The notes under the pieces: generated by a model
Database searches by the model: none
Seen by the model: only the letters and a program-made list of their open reading frames with translations
Told to the model about the DNA's origin: nothing
Made by a program: the position numbers and the translations under genes
NCBI GenBank assembly: GCA_016929525.1
Contig: JAFGIP010000080.1
Location: forward strand, 1 to 64,000
Direction: 5' to 3'
Source of the DNA: Bacteroidales bacterium
GTDB taxonomy: Bacteria; Bacteroidota; Bacteroidia; Bacteroidales; UBA10428
DNA: 64,000 bases
In this document: positions 9,565 to 18,503 of the stretch, in pieces
How positions within the stretch are numbered: position 1 is the stretch's first letter
Layout: each line of letters starts with the position of its first letter

Positions 9565-12500
9565 ATGGCTAAAATTGATAACATCAATAAAGTACTTATC
9601 ATTGGTTCAGGCCCCATTATCATCGGACAGGCGTGTGAATTTGATTATTCCGGAACACAGGCATGCAAGGCATTGCGCTCATTAGGGTATGAAATAGTCC
9701 TTGTTAATTCAAATCCAGCTACCATTATGACCGATCCCGGTATGGCAGACTATACATATGTTGAGCCTCTAACCATTGAAGCACTTACCCAGATTATTGA
9801 AAAAGAACGTCCTGACGCCTTGCTTCCAAATCTGGGGGGCCAAACCGGACTAAACCTGTCATCACAACTTCATAAATCCGGAATTCTTGACAAGTATGGA
9901 GTGAAAGTAATAGGGGTTAATGTCGATGCCATAGAACGGGGAGAAGACCGTACAGAGTTTAAAAATACAATGAACCGGCTGGGTATAGAAATGCCCAGGA
10001 GCACATCAGTCAACTCAGTAGAAGATGCTGAAAAGATAGCTGAAGACCTGGGATACCCGGTAGTAATCCGACCGGCATATACAATGGGTGGTACTGGTGG
10101 CGGACTGGTGTATAATGTAGAAGAACTCCGGATAATTGCAGCAAGAGGACTTGCTGCAAGTATGGTGCATCAGATACTGATAGAAGAATCGGTATTGGGT
10201 TGGGAAGAACTTGAACTGGAAGTGGTACGTGATGCTAAAAATCAAATGATAACGGTATGTTTTATTGAGAATGTAGATGCTATGGGGGTTCATACAGGCG
10301 ACTCATATTGTACTGCTCCAATGCTTACCATTTCACCGGAACTTCAGGAGAAATTACAAAAATATTCTTATGATATTGTTGAGGCTATTGAAGTGATCGG
10401 AGGAACTAACGTACAATTTGCACATGATCCTAAAACCGATCGTGTTGTGGTTATCGAAATCAATCCAAGAACTTCCAGATCATCGGCGCTGGCATCCAAA
10501 GCAACAGGTTTTCCTATTGCATTTGTTTCTTCGCTGCTTGCCGGCGGACTGACAATGGATGAAATACCATACTGGAGAGACGGTACACTCGAAAAATATA
10601 CTTCTTCCGGCGACTATGTGGTTGTGAAATTTGCACGCTGGGCTTTCGAAAAATTTAAAGGTGTGGAAGATAAGCTTGGCACACAGATGCGTGCCGTAGG
10701 GGAAGTAATGAGTATCGGAAAAAATTATAAGGAAGCATTTCAAAAAGCCATTCGATCGTTGGAAATTAATCGCTACGGACTTGGGTTTGCAAAGGATTTT
10801 AACAGTAAATCGCTCGAAGATCTGATGGCTATGCTGGCATCGCCATCAAGTGAACGCCAGTTTATTATGTACGAAGCGTTACGTAAAGGAGCAGACATCA
10901 ATCAACTTTTTAATCTTACACATATTAAAACCTGGTTTATTGAGCAAATGAAAGAACTTGTTGAGCTTGAGGAAGAAATATTGAAATACCGGGGAAAACT
11001 ACTTCCTGAAAAGCTGCTTCTGCAAGCCAAAAAAGACGGATTTGCCGATAAATACCTTGCCAAATTGCTGGATCTTCCCGAAAAAACCATTCGGGACCAA
11101 CGTTTATCTTTTGGCCTTAACGAAGCATGGGAAGCAGTGCCTGTCAGCGGTGTTGAAAACGCTTCTTACTATTTTTCAACTTACAATGCACCTGATACGG
11201 TCAAATTAAGCAGTCGGAAGAAAATTATGGTCCTGGGCGGAGGGCCAAACAGAATTGGACAGGGTATTGAATTCGATTACTGTTGTGTACACGCTGCTTT
11301 CACAATCCGCGAAATGGGATATGAATCAATCATGGTGAACTGTAATCCGGAAACCGTTTCCACAGATTATGATACTTCCGATAAATTATATTTCGAGCCA
11401 CTCACTGTTGAAGACGTTCTCAGCATATATCAGAAAGAAAAACCGGAAGGAGTTATTGTACAGTTTGGCGGCCAAACACCATTGAACCTGGCAAACGAAC
11501 TTGCAGAAGCAGGTGTAAAAATCCTTGGTACATCGCCTGATATGATCGACTTGGCTGAAGATCGCGATCGTTTTAGAAAAGTAATGCAGAAACTTGGTAT
11601 CCCACAACCCGAATCAGGTATGGCCAGCACATTCAATGAAGCATTAAAAATTGCAGAACGTATTGGTTATCCGTTAATGGTGCGCCCGTCATATGTACTT
11701 GGTGGCAGAGCTATGGAGATCATTCTTGACCGTGATATGCTTGAGCATTACCTTGCTGTAGCTGTTGATGTATCTCCTGAACGACCGGTTCTTATTGATA
11801 AGTTTCTTGAAAATGCACTGGAATGTGAAGCAGATGCTATTTCCGATGGTAAGAATGCCTATGTTCCTGCTATCATGGAGCATATAGAATACGCAGGGGT
11901 ACATTCTGGAGACTCTGCCTGTGTTATCCCTCCTGTAGATATACCTGAAAATCATAGGAATACTATAACTGAATACACCAGGAAAATTGCAATGGAGCTG
12001 AATGTTGTCGGATTGATGAACATTCAGTATGCTATTCTTAAAGACAAAATATATATTCTTGAAGCAAATCCAAGGGCATCGCGAACCGTACCCCTGGTTT
12101 CAAAAGTATGTAATGTTCCCATGGCTAAGATTGCTACAGAAATAATGCTTGGAAAGAAGCTTGGTGATTTCAATCTGAAAGAAAGAAAATTTGAACATTT
12201 TGGAGTTAAAGAAGCCGTACTTCCATTCAATATGTTTCCCGAAGTGGATCCGGTACTTGGGCCTGAGATGCATTCTACTGGTGAAGTACTGGGCATGGCA
12301 GATTCATACGGACTGGCATTCTTTAAATCGCAGGAAGCAATAAAGACCCCCCTGCCACTTGAAGGTACAGTTTTAATTACCATAGCCGACAGGGATAAAA
12401 TGCTTGTTCTCGATGCAGCAAAAAAATTTGCTGAACTGGGATTTAATATATTGGCTACAGAAGGAACTCACAGATTTCTTGCACTTCATAAAATTCCTTC

Positions 12501-12765
12501 AACGTATATAAAAAAGATAAATGAAGGGCGACCAAATATCATTGATGCTATTAAAAACGGAGAAATTCACCTCGTTGTTAATACCCCTAAGGGAAAATAC
12601 AGCGAAGTTGATGACTCTTATATCAGGAAAGAAGCCATAAAGCAAGGTATATTATATATTACAACAACGACAGCTGCAAGAGCTGCTACTAAAGGTATTG
12701 AAGCACGCAGAAAGAAGAAAACCACAGTGAAATCGCTTCAGGATTATCATAAGGGTATTCATTAA
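9565..12765 (+). CDS. carB: Carbamoyl-phosphate synthase large subunit
   Basis: 1066 residues, close to the usual length of about 1070. It makes carbamoyl phosphate from glutamine-derived ammonia, bicarbonate and two ATP for arginine and pyrimidine synthesis. The two homologous ATP-grasp halves are clear: GSGPIIIGQACEFDYSG near the N-terminus and GGGPNRIGQGIEFDYCC near residue 556, with GGTGGGLVYN and GGRAMEI loops. The C-terminal MGS-like allosteric domain occupies about 935-1066. The small glutaminase subunit carA is not in the window. No operon partner is adjacent. Confidence 0.97.
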   Translation: MAKIDNINKVLIIGSGPIIIGQACEFDYSGTQACKALRSLGYEIVLVNSNPATIMTDPGMADYTYVEPLTIEALTQIIEKERPDALLPNLGGQTGLNLSSQLHKSGILDKYGVKVIGVNVDAIERGEDRTEFKNTMNRLGIEMPRSTSVNSVEDAEKIAEDLGYPVVIRPAYTMGGTGGGLVYNVEELRIIAARGLAASMVHQILIEESVLGWEELELEVVRDAKNQMITVCFIENVDAMGVHTGDSYCTAPMLTISPELQEKLQKYSYDIVEAIEVIGGTNVQFAHDPKTDRVVVIEINPRTSRSSALASKATGFPIAFVSSLLAGGLTMDEIPYWRDGTLEKYTSSGDYVVVKFARWAFEKFKGVEDKLGTQMRAVGEVMSIGKNYKEAFQKAIRSLEINRYGLGFAKDFNSKSLEDLMAMLASPSSERQFIMYEALRKGADINQLFNLTHIKTWFIEQMKELVELEEEILKYRGKLLPEKLLLQAKKDGFADKYLAKLLDLPEKTIRDQRLSFGLNEAWEAVPVSGVENASYYFSTYNAPDTVKLSSRKKIMVLGGGPNRIGQGIEFDYCCVHAAFTIREMGYESIMVNCNPETVSTDYDTSDKLYFEPLTVEDVLSIYQKEKPEGVIVQFGGQTPLNLANELAEAGVKILGTSPDMIDLAEDRDRFRKVMQKLGIPQPESGMASTFNEALKIAERIGYPLMVRPSYVLGGRAMEIILDRDMLEHYLAVAVDVSPERPVLIDKFLENALECEADAISDGKNAYVPAIMEHIEYAGVHSGDSACVIPPVDIPENHRNTITEYTRKIAMELNVVGLMNIQYAILKDKIYILEANPRASRTVPLVSKVCNVPMAKIATEIMLGKKLGDFNLKERKFEHFGVKEAVLPFNMFPEVDPVLGPEMHSTGEVLGMADSYGLAFFKSQEAIKTPLPLEGTVLITIADRDKMLVLDAAKKFAELGFNILATEGTHRFLALHKIPSTYIKKINEGRPNIIDAIKNGEIHLVVNTPKGKYSEVDDSYIRKEAIKQGILYITTTTAARAATKGIEARRKKKTTVKSLQDYHKGIH

Positions 12766-12888
12766 TAACTAATGAAAAATTATTAATACAGTTTTAAGAA
12801 TACTTTTATACAGGAAAATAACGTTTAGCTATATACTATCACAATAATTTTATAACTCGTTCAATCCGGTTAAAACCTAAATTCAGTT

Positions 12889-13782
12889 ATGAAAAATGTA
12901 ATCCTTTTCACTGCAGCTATTCTTATAATTTTTAATGGTTGTAAAAAAGATAATAACCCGCCTGACGGGCCTTATGCTGAAACATTGGGGTTCGAAAGAG
13001 TTGGTTTTACATCAGCATATTGTAAAGTGTATTCAGAAATAAAAAACGATACAACAATTGCAGAAACCGGGGTTTGTTGGAGTACTTCTGATAGTCCGAC
13101 ACTGCAGGATAATTATTCAGACGAGTTTTTTTGTTATCCCGATAGTTCGGTAGGGAAAGTTTTTATATCAGACCTTGAAGGTAATACAACATACAATGTT
13201 CGTGCTTATTCAATTGATCAGTCCGGTAACACTGGTTACGGCAAACAAATGAGTTTTACTACACTTAACAAGGAACCGGTTACAATTTTGTTTGAATACA
13301 ACTATTACAATGTGGCCTGGGGATTTAAATATGAAGGGTTTTACATCGATAATTCAGGTAACATCTGGGGTTACGACCTTGAATTATATGGATCAGAATA
13401 TGGGATATTCCCAGGCGATGGTATCAATAATATTTCACAGGAAGAAGCAGAGGGATACTTTTATCTCTCGGATACTCTTTATGGTCAAATTGATATTGAA
13501 GATCTGAATAGCATGACAGCAGTGATCGATGAATTACTTGAAGGAACAATTGAAACCGTAAGTGGTCAGGGATGTGCCGATTTTGGGTTTAATACTTTTT
13601 TTGCTTATTACCTGGATACTGAAAATGATATTTATACCCGCATCATAATCGAGCAATCAGGCGACTGGTGCAGACGGAATTCTTGTGAAGTAACTCCGGT
13701 GATCAGTGATAAGTTATATGAAATAAGTCGGGATATATTTCCTTATTTTGGTGCAAACTGTAATTGCGGTTTTTATGAATAA
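12889..13782 (+). CDS. Predicted lipoprotein with fibronectin type III-like domain
   Basis: 297 residues. The N-terminus is a lipoprotein signal ending IFNGC (C18) followed by KKDNNPPD. Residues about 30-125 resemble a fibronectin type III fold (TGVCWSTS, LEGNTTYNVRAYSIDQSGN), often seen in Bacteroidota surface lipoproteins. The remaining 170 residues are Tyr/Asp/Gly-rich with several cysteines near the C-terminus (CRRNSC, CNC) and match no family I recognise. It is a single gene 120 bases after carB and convergent with the 13798 gene. Confidence 0.65.
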   Translation: MKNVILFTAAILIIFNGCKKDNNPPDGPYAETLGFERVGFTSAYCKVYSEIKNDTTIAETGVCWSTSDSPTLQDNYSDEFFCYPDSSVGKVFISDLEGNTTYNVRAYSIDQSGNTGYGKQMSFTTLNKEPVTILFEYNYYNVAWGFKYEGFYIDNSGNIWGYDLELYGSEYGIFPGDGINNISQEEAEGYFYLSDTLYGQIDIEDLNSMTAVIDELLEGTIETVSGQGCADFGFNTFFAYYLDTENDIYTRIIIEQSGDWCRRNSCEVTPVISDKLYEISRDIFPYFGANCNCGFYE

Positions 13783-13797
13783 TTGTTAATTGCCTGT

Positions 13798-14178
13798 CTA
13801 AAGATTTGAGAGAACAATTACTATAAAAACTACATTGATTAAGAGTATTGTCAGGTTAGCCAGATATCTGTTTCTGTTTCCCTTTACAAGGTTAAATGTT
13901 AGCATGATAATTAAATACAGTAATGGAGCAATTACGGCTAAGAATACTGCTATGAAAGCGTGTCCTATAACTCCCATAGGATTTCCATAAGACCTTTTAT
14001 AAGAAATCTGGTAAATAAAAAATGTAGCAACACATATTCCCGCAGCAATTAAAAGATTGATTATTGCTTCTTTAATATACTTATCCTTTCTCCCTTTTTC
14101 GATGCTCAATTCATGATTACCATTCAGAATAGTATCTTCTTTCAATTCAAATATCTGCTTAACACTGTTGTTACTCAT
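13798..14178 (-). CDS. Small membrane protein with three helices, function unknown
   Basis: 126 residues with a 35-residue polar N-terminus followed by three hydrophobic segments (about 37-55, 68-92 and 105-125). The first 20 residues include KQIFELKEDTILNGNHELS. I do not recognise a family. Convergent with the lipoprotein at 12889 with 15 bases between stops. A 45-codon hydrophobic frame lies directly upstream on the same strand (14237-14374) and may be cotranscribed. Confidence 0.55.
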   Translation of the reverse strand: MSNNSVKQIFELKEDTILNGNHELSIEKGRKDKYIKEAIINLLIAAGICVATFFIYQISYKRSYGNPMGVIGHAFIAVFLAVIAPLLYLIIMLTFNLVKGNRNRYLANLTILLINVVFIVIVLSNL

Positions 14179-14236
14179 TTCTGGTTCCTGTAAAGTATCA
14201 GTAAAAAAAGAAAGAAAACAATACTAAAACCCAAAT

Positions 14237-14374
14237 CTACGATTCGGTATACAAAGTGAAATATTTTCTGCCAAGCTCCATATTCCAAAGTACCACTAAT
14301 GGGAAAAATACATCAAAACCAATTTTAATACCGGTTATTATCAGAAGAAAAAAAGTTATGTCTTTTAGTTTCAT
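14237..14374 (-). CDS. Possible small membrane peptide of 45 residues
   Basis: Minus-strand frame ATG at 14374 to TAG at 14237, starting MKLKDITFFLLIITGIKIGF and ending YTES. It contains one or two hydrophobic stretches and basic residues at the start, as expected for a small inner-membrane protein. It lies 58 bases upstream of the three-helix protein and on the same strand. Support is limited to composition and context. It could be random in AT-rich DNA. Confidence 0.35.
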   Translation of the reverse strand: MKLKDITFFLLIITGIKIGFDVFFPLVVLWNMELGRKYFTLYTES

Positions 14375-14445
14375 TGAATCTAGTCTTAATACATTTAAAA
14401 CTGACAATAAAGCTATTTATATTTGATAAATACTGAAAATAAATA

Positions 14446-15213
14446 CTATTTCTTAAGTACTTTAAATAAGTATTCAAACTCCTGTAATGCAAATTTCTTG
14501 TAAGTTGGGGTACCTTCTGTCGCTGCGAATTTTTTTCCCAGGGAATGTAAAAATTTAGGTGCTATTTTTTGGATTAAAACTTCTCTCTCTTTTGTTGAAA
14601 GTTTTAATGCTTCTAAAACATTATCCGTTATTATCTCATCTTTTAAATGCATGAACTTTGAGTTACTTATCTGAATATATAGGGTTTCTATTTCATTTTT
14701 ATGTCTGAAATCAGTAAACAGGAAATAACCACCAGGCTTTAGCACGCGATATACTTCGCTTAGAAATTCATCCATTTTATCATATCTGTGTGAGGACTCT
14801 ACATTTATTACTACATCAAAAAAACCATCCTGAAAATTTAACCTTTGAGCATTCCCCTGAACAAAATCCAATCTTTCTTCCGTATAATGCATGTTGCAGA
14901 ATTCTATGGCTTTTTTATTTAAATCTAAACCTGTGGCAGAATTCGGTGATAAATAACGTTTAATATATGAAAGCCCGCCACCTCGTCCACAGCCAACTTC
15001 CAATATATCTTTACCTTCAATGTCTATACCTGTTGCGATATAGTGATATAACTGTGCCGAATATTTGTTTTTTTTGTCGTTCTCATCAAGTTTTATTTTA
15101 ATATTCTCCCCAGAATAACCATAGTTCATAAATGTTATCTCTGCATTCTTATCAATCGTACTTATAAGCCAATACCAGATTCTGAAATAAACATTCTTAA
15201 TTTTATCTTTCAT
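14446..15213 (-). CDS. Class I SAM-dependent methyltransferase
   Basis: 255 residues. Motif I is ILEVGCGRGGGLSYI (about residues 76-90), followed by GLDLNKKAIEFC, the NAQRLNFQDGFFDVVINVES motif and the YRVLKPGGYFLFTDF strand. This is the ubiE/biotin-synthesis-like or sterol/polyketide-type small-molecule methyltransferase superfamily; the substrate cannot be read from sequence. No signal peptide, so cytoplasmic. It is a single minus-strand gene between two hypothetical membrane proteins and an alpha/beta-hydrolase-like gene. Confidence 0.82.
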   Translation of the reverse strand: MKDKIKNVYFRIWYWLISTIDKNAEITFMNYGYSGENIKIKLDENDKKNKYSAQLYHYIATGIDIEGKDILEVGCGRGGGLSYIKRYLSPNSATGLDLNKKAIEFCNMHYTEERLDFVQGNAQRLNFQDGFFDVVINVESSHRYDKMDEFLSEVYRVLKPGGYFLFTDFRHKNEIETLYIQISNSKFMHLKDEIITDNVLEALKLSTKEREVLIQKIAPKFLHSLGKKFAATEGTPTYKKFALQEFEYLFKVLKK

Positions 15214-15333
15214 CGATCACTTTTTTTAAATGTTTGTTGCTTTTTATTATTGAAAGACCAATAACCTGGCATTTCTATGCAAGTATAGACAATTTACTTA
15301 AGCTGTTTTAATGTTTTACATATTCTTATATTG

Positions 15334-15380
15334 AAAAAAGAAGGCTGTGAATGGTTGACCGCCATTTTTTCACAGCCTTC
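15334..15380 (-). terminator. Rho-independent terminator after the hydrolase-like gene
   Basis: Arms at 15340-15351 and 15369-15380 form a 12-bp perfect stem around GAAGGCTGTGAA. On the minus strand the stem is followed by a run of six T (15334-15339). It lies 45 bases past the stop of the 15425 gene. Confidence 0.85.
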
Positions 15381-15424
15381 GGTACCGATAAAACGTACAT
15401 ATATTAAATGCGCATATCGCCTGT

Positions 15425-16570
15425 TTATGCCAGATGCATGCTTGCCCTCAGAAATAATCTTTCAAAAGAGCTGTTAATGATCTGTCTTAGATTATTTTGT
15501 ACTAACGGAAAAGGAACTTCATGCGAATAATTATAATCAAAATCCCACTTTTCTATCTGAGTTCCTCTCATGGTCTTTTCAATCTCATCAGCCGGAATAA
15601 CCTTATCCCTGTTCAGGGCAATGGTTAATATCCGGTCACTATACTCTTTAAATTTATTTTTGTTTATCTTTTTGAGCCTCCGAAATGATGTCATTGAGCA
15701 AAATGCTTTTCCAAGGGCACTATTTCTTAATAAATCATTAAAAAAGCCTGAATTTTTCGGATTATCCTCCAGTTCATCACCATAGAAGTGAAGAATTCTT
15801 GAAAAAGCCATACTGTCCAGTATATATTTCGAAATACCATACATTCCTTCAAACACACTACCCCCGCAGAAAAATAAAAACTTCGAATCGTTAAACCTGT
15901 CTCCCGGATTAGCAATCAGCAACACTTGTGATAAAAGTACTCCTATCGAATAACTGAAAAAATCTATCCCGGCATCCTTTTTAAACAAAGGATGATTCCC
16001 ACTCCGGATAATATCTGTAAGCTTAAGCAGATCGTTAGCAGCCTGATAACCTGATAAAAAAAACCTTTGTGGCTGAGATGTTAGTCTTTCACTCAATGCA
16101 ACATTGGCAAAAGAAAGATCCCTTGTGTCTGGCAGCATTTTTTGTCTGTCTGTCACATAAGGATTCATATACCGCGGACTGGTCCACATCCCGGGTGACC
16201 TGTTCATGTGAAAAGCTATTGGAAACAGTACAACCGACTTCCCTGTATTTTCAGCCAGTGTATAAGCCCATGTAAGATATTTATTCCAGCTACGTTCGTT
16301 TAATCCATGCAATAAAATAATAACATCATTCTCAGCTTTCCTGCCGAATGGTTTAAAAACAGGGTAACTGAAATGAAGATTTTTATCGGATATGTTATCT
16401 GAACGATAAAAGATATCGTTACTCTCATTAAAGGAACCACCAACATCGATTTGCATATCGGAATCAAACGAGCATATATGAATACCAATATCCGAATTGT
16501 AAATAACAGTATCCCTGTTATTAAGCGAGAAACTTTTCTGCAGCAACACTTGCAATTCGGTGTAGTTCAT
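15425..16570 (-). CDS. Alpha/beta-hydrolase-like protein with atypical nucleophile elbow
   Basis: 381 residues. DVIILLHGLNERSW (82-95) is the oxyanion-hole strand of the alpha/beta-hydrolase fold. The nucleophile elbow reads FFSYSIG (204-210), so the usual Gly before the residue preceding the serine is replaced by Ser206, with Ser208 as likely nucleophile. LNRDKVIPADEIE supplies a likely acid and NYSHEVPFP a likely histidine. No signal peptide is seen. The family appears to be one of the unnamed Bacteroidota hydrolase-like groups; substrate unknown. Transcribed alone, ending in a strong terminator. Confidence 0.65.
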   Translation of the reverse strand: MNYTELQVLLQKSFSLNNRDTVIYNSDIGIHICSFDSDMQIDVGGSFNESNDIFYRSDNISDKNLHFSYPVFKPFGRKAENDVIILLHGLNERSWNKYLTWAYTLAENTGKSVVLFPIAFHMNRSPGMWTSPRYMNPYVTDRQKMLPDTRDLSFANVALSERLTSQPQRFFLSGYQAANDLLKLTDIIRSGNHPLFKKDAGIDFFSYSIGVLLSQVLLIANPGDRFNDSKFLFFCGGSVFEGMYGISKYILDSMAFSRILHFYGDELEDNPKNSGFFNDLLRNSALGKAFCSMTSFRRLKKINKNKFKEYSDRILTIALNRDKVIPADEIEKTMRGTQIEKWDFDYNYSHEVPFPLVQNNLRQIINSSFERLFLRASMHLA

Positions 16571-16742
16571 ATATATAAAATTTCAAACAAAGCAATAACA
16601 GAAATTTAATTCGGGCAACTTTAAGGGTTCACTGCTATAAATAATGGTTTAAATCCTTAATAGAGGGGTGAATATTTATTATTTGGGGTGAAAATCGGAG
16701 TAATGCATTTTTTAAAGACAGCATTAATCTTATTATTATTTA

Positions 16743-16750
16743 TAAATTTG
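16743..16750 (+). promoter_or_regulatory. Candidate -7 box TAAATTTG
   Basis: Exact match to the Bacteroidota TAnnTTTG -7 consensus. Transcription would begin near 16757, which leaves almost no leader for the GTG at 16759 and favours the ATG at 16774 as the start of the LytTR gene. No clear TTTG -33 element is visible. Confidence 0.4.
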
Positions 16751-16758
16751 TTTCGCTA

Positions 16759-17652
16759 GTGGAAAATACCAAAATGTATTTTAGTCAGAAAATCCCCTAT
16801 TATTTAACTGATAAGCAAAATATTGTTCGGCTTATTTTATTTACTGCGGCCTTTGCTCTGGTCTTTATAAACATATATTCCCCTTTCGAACTTACTACCT
16901 GGCTTAAATCAATTCCGCTTTTATTGAAAATGGAAAACTTTGAATTGCTGGTTTTGGTCTATTCCAGTGTTATTATTCTTACAGGTGTGCTTGTAGTAGT
17001 GATAAGCCGGATAATAATGTTTCAGGTTACCCGGTTCAGAGGCAGGCTAACGCTTTGTCAGTATCTTTTGTGGATATTGGTTGAAGTAATTAGTATGGCC
17101 AGTTTCTATGTGGTATATGAAAAATTATTTCTCTATGATCCGCGTTCTTTTTATGATGCTTTCAAAGTATCCATCCAAAATACTGCACTTGTTTTATTGC
17201 TTCCATATTCAATTTCATGGTTATACTTTTCATGGATTGATAAAAATATTCAACTCAAAAAATTTACTAGTATAAGTGATAGCCTCACCGATTCAAAAGA
17301 AATGATAGTCTTTCACGATGAAAAAGGAACCATGAGAATATCTATGAAAACCAATGATCTTCTTTACCTGCAAGCTGCTGATAATTATGTTACTATCGTT
17401 TATAACCAGCAGAATAAGCAATCAAAATATATGTTAAGATCATCCTTAAAAATTATAAGTGAACAGATCAAAGAACATTCACTAGTCCGATGTCACCGAT
17501 CATATATGGTTAATTTTGAAAAAGTTAAAATCATCAGACGAGAAAAAGACGGACTTAAACTTGAGCTTGAAACTGAAACTCCAACCATTTTACCTGTCTC
17601 AAAAACCTATCTTGAAGAAGTTTTTAATGCATTTGGTCACAGCGCTCAATAG
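16759..17652 (+). CDS. Membrane-bound LytTR DNA-binding regulator
   Basis: 297 residues from a GTG start; ATG at 16774 (sixth codon) is a good alternative. Four hydrophobic helices occupy about 25-160. Residues about 195-290 form a LytTR DNA-binding domain: DLLYLQAADNYVTIVY, a LRSSLKIISEQIKEH helix, VRCHRSYMVNFEKV and LPVSKTYLEEV. There is no receiver domain, so it would be a one-component regulator sensing through its membrane part. Signal and targets are unknown. Downstream lies the decayed thioesterase and an AGCS symporter. Confidence 0.85.
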   Translation: MENTKMYFSQKIPYYLTDKQNIVRLILFTAAFALVFINIYSPFELTTWLKSIPLLLKMENFELLVLVYSSVIILTGVLVVVISRIIMFQVTRFRGRLTLCQYLLWILVEVISMASFYVVYEKLFLYDPRSFYDAFKVSIQNTALVLLLPYSISWLYFSWIDKNIQLKKFTSISDSLTDSKEMIVFHDEKGTMRISMKTNDLLYLQAADNYVTIVYNQQNKQSKYMLRSSLKIISEQIKEHSLVRCHRSYMVNFEKVKIIRREKDGLKLELETETPTILPVSKTYLEEVFNAFGHSAQ

Positions 17653-17681
17653 ATATCTGCTGTAAAAAATCTTTCACTGCA

Positions 17682-18433
17682 ATGAACAGCTTTACTGAAC
17701 AACCAAAAAGGTGCATTAAATAATTCCCTGTTACTTCAGCTGATTCAGACTATACAAGAAAACTTAAGGTTAGTTCTTTGTTGAACATGCTTATACAAAC
17801 TTCATGGAATCATGTTGAACAACTGGGTTTTGGAATGAAGTTTATGCATAAACATGGAGTGGTATGGATGCTGTCACGAATTCTGTTAAAATATTATTTA
17901 AGCCCCGATTGGTGAGAACAAATAACTGTTGAAGCATGGCCAACCGGTTTGGAACGGTTGTTTTACCTGCGCGATTTCAGGGTTAAAGATTCAAAGGGTA
18001 ACATAACTGCTTATTGTGTATCAGAATGGCTTTTAATTGATGTTAAGGCAAAACGACCAAAGTTAATTCCTGTAGAAGAAGATTTTTTTCTTCATAATAC
18101 TGCTGTTGAAAGAGCTATCAGTAGCCGTGTAAGAATACTTAACAGCCTGCCGAAAATTACAGACCAGTGTACTTATAATGTGAAATATAGTGATATTGAT
18201 CTAAACAAGCACCTTACATCAACGGGATATATCGATAAAATGTTTGATACGTTTGATATTAATTTTCTCAATACAAATCAATGTTCAGAAATTGTATTAA
18301 TTTTCTGCGTGAAATACCTCCCAACGAAACTGTAACCATAAATCGATTCCAGGAGAATATTAAAGGACCCTATCATTTTGAGTTTAATTCTAAAACAGGA
18401 ACCTCTTTTTTCCGCGGAATAATAAATTTCTAA
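17682..18433 (+). pseudogene. Acyl-ACP thioesterase remnant with two stops and a frameshift
   Basis: A frame starting ATG at 17682 reads through TAA at 17721-17723 and TGA at 17913-17915, both within protein-like sequence (FPVTSADSDYTRKL, then SPDW, stop, EQITVEAWPTGLERLF). Near 18285-18296 the frame shifts and continues as INFLREIPPNETVTI to a TAA at 18431-18433. Rejoined, the product is about 250 residues, the normal size of bacterial acyl-ACP thioesterases, which release fatty acids from ACP. The catalytic region reads DIDLNKHLTSTGYI, with Thr in place of the usual second Asn of the NxHxN motif, a further sign of relaxed constraint. The intact stretch 17949-18335 would not encode an active enzyme. 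Confidence 0.85.
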
Positions 18434-18443
18434 AAAGGTTTGT

Positions 18444-18477
18444 TTTGATTACAAGAAATTGTGTTTTGCTATATTTG
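18444..18477 (+). promoter_or_regulatory. Promoter of the AGCS symporter
   Basis: TTTG at 18444-18447 and TATATTTG at 18470-18477 match the Bacteroidota -33 and -7 elements with a 22-base spacer. The start codon at 18504 is 26 bases downstream. Confidence 0.6.
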
Positions 18478-18503
18478 CCCGATACGCGTAACAATACACT
18501 CTC

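Noticed and set aside
9565-12765. Several open frames on the opposite strand of carB
   Set aside because: They are low-complexity, cysteine/serine/phenylalanine-rich shadows of a conserved gene.
17949-18335. Stand-alone 128-residue gene
   Set aside because: It is the middle part of the broken acyl-ACP thioesterase; sequence on both sides continues the same family in the same or a shifted frame.
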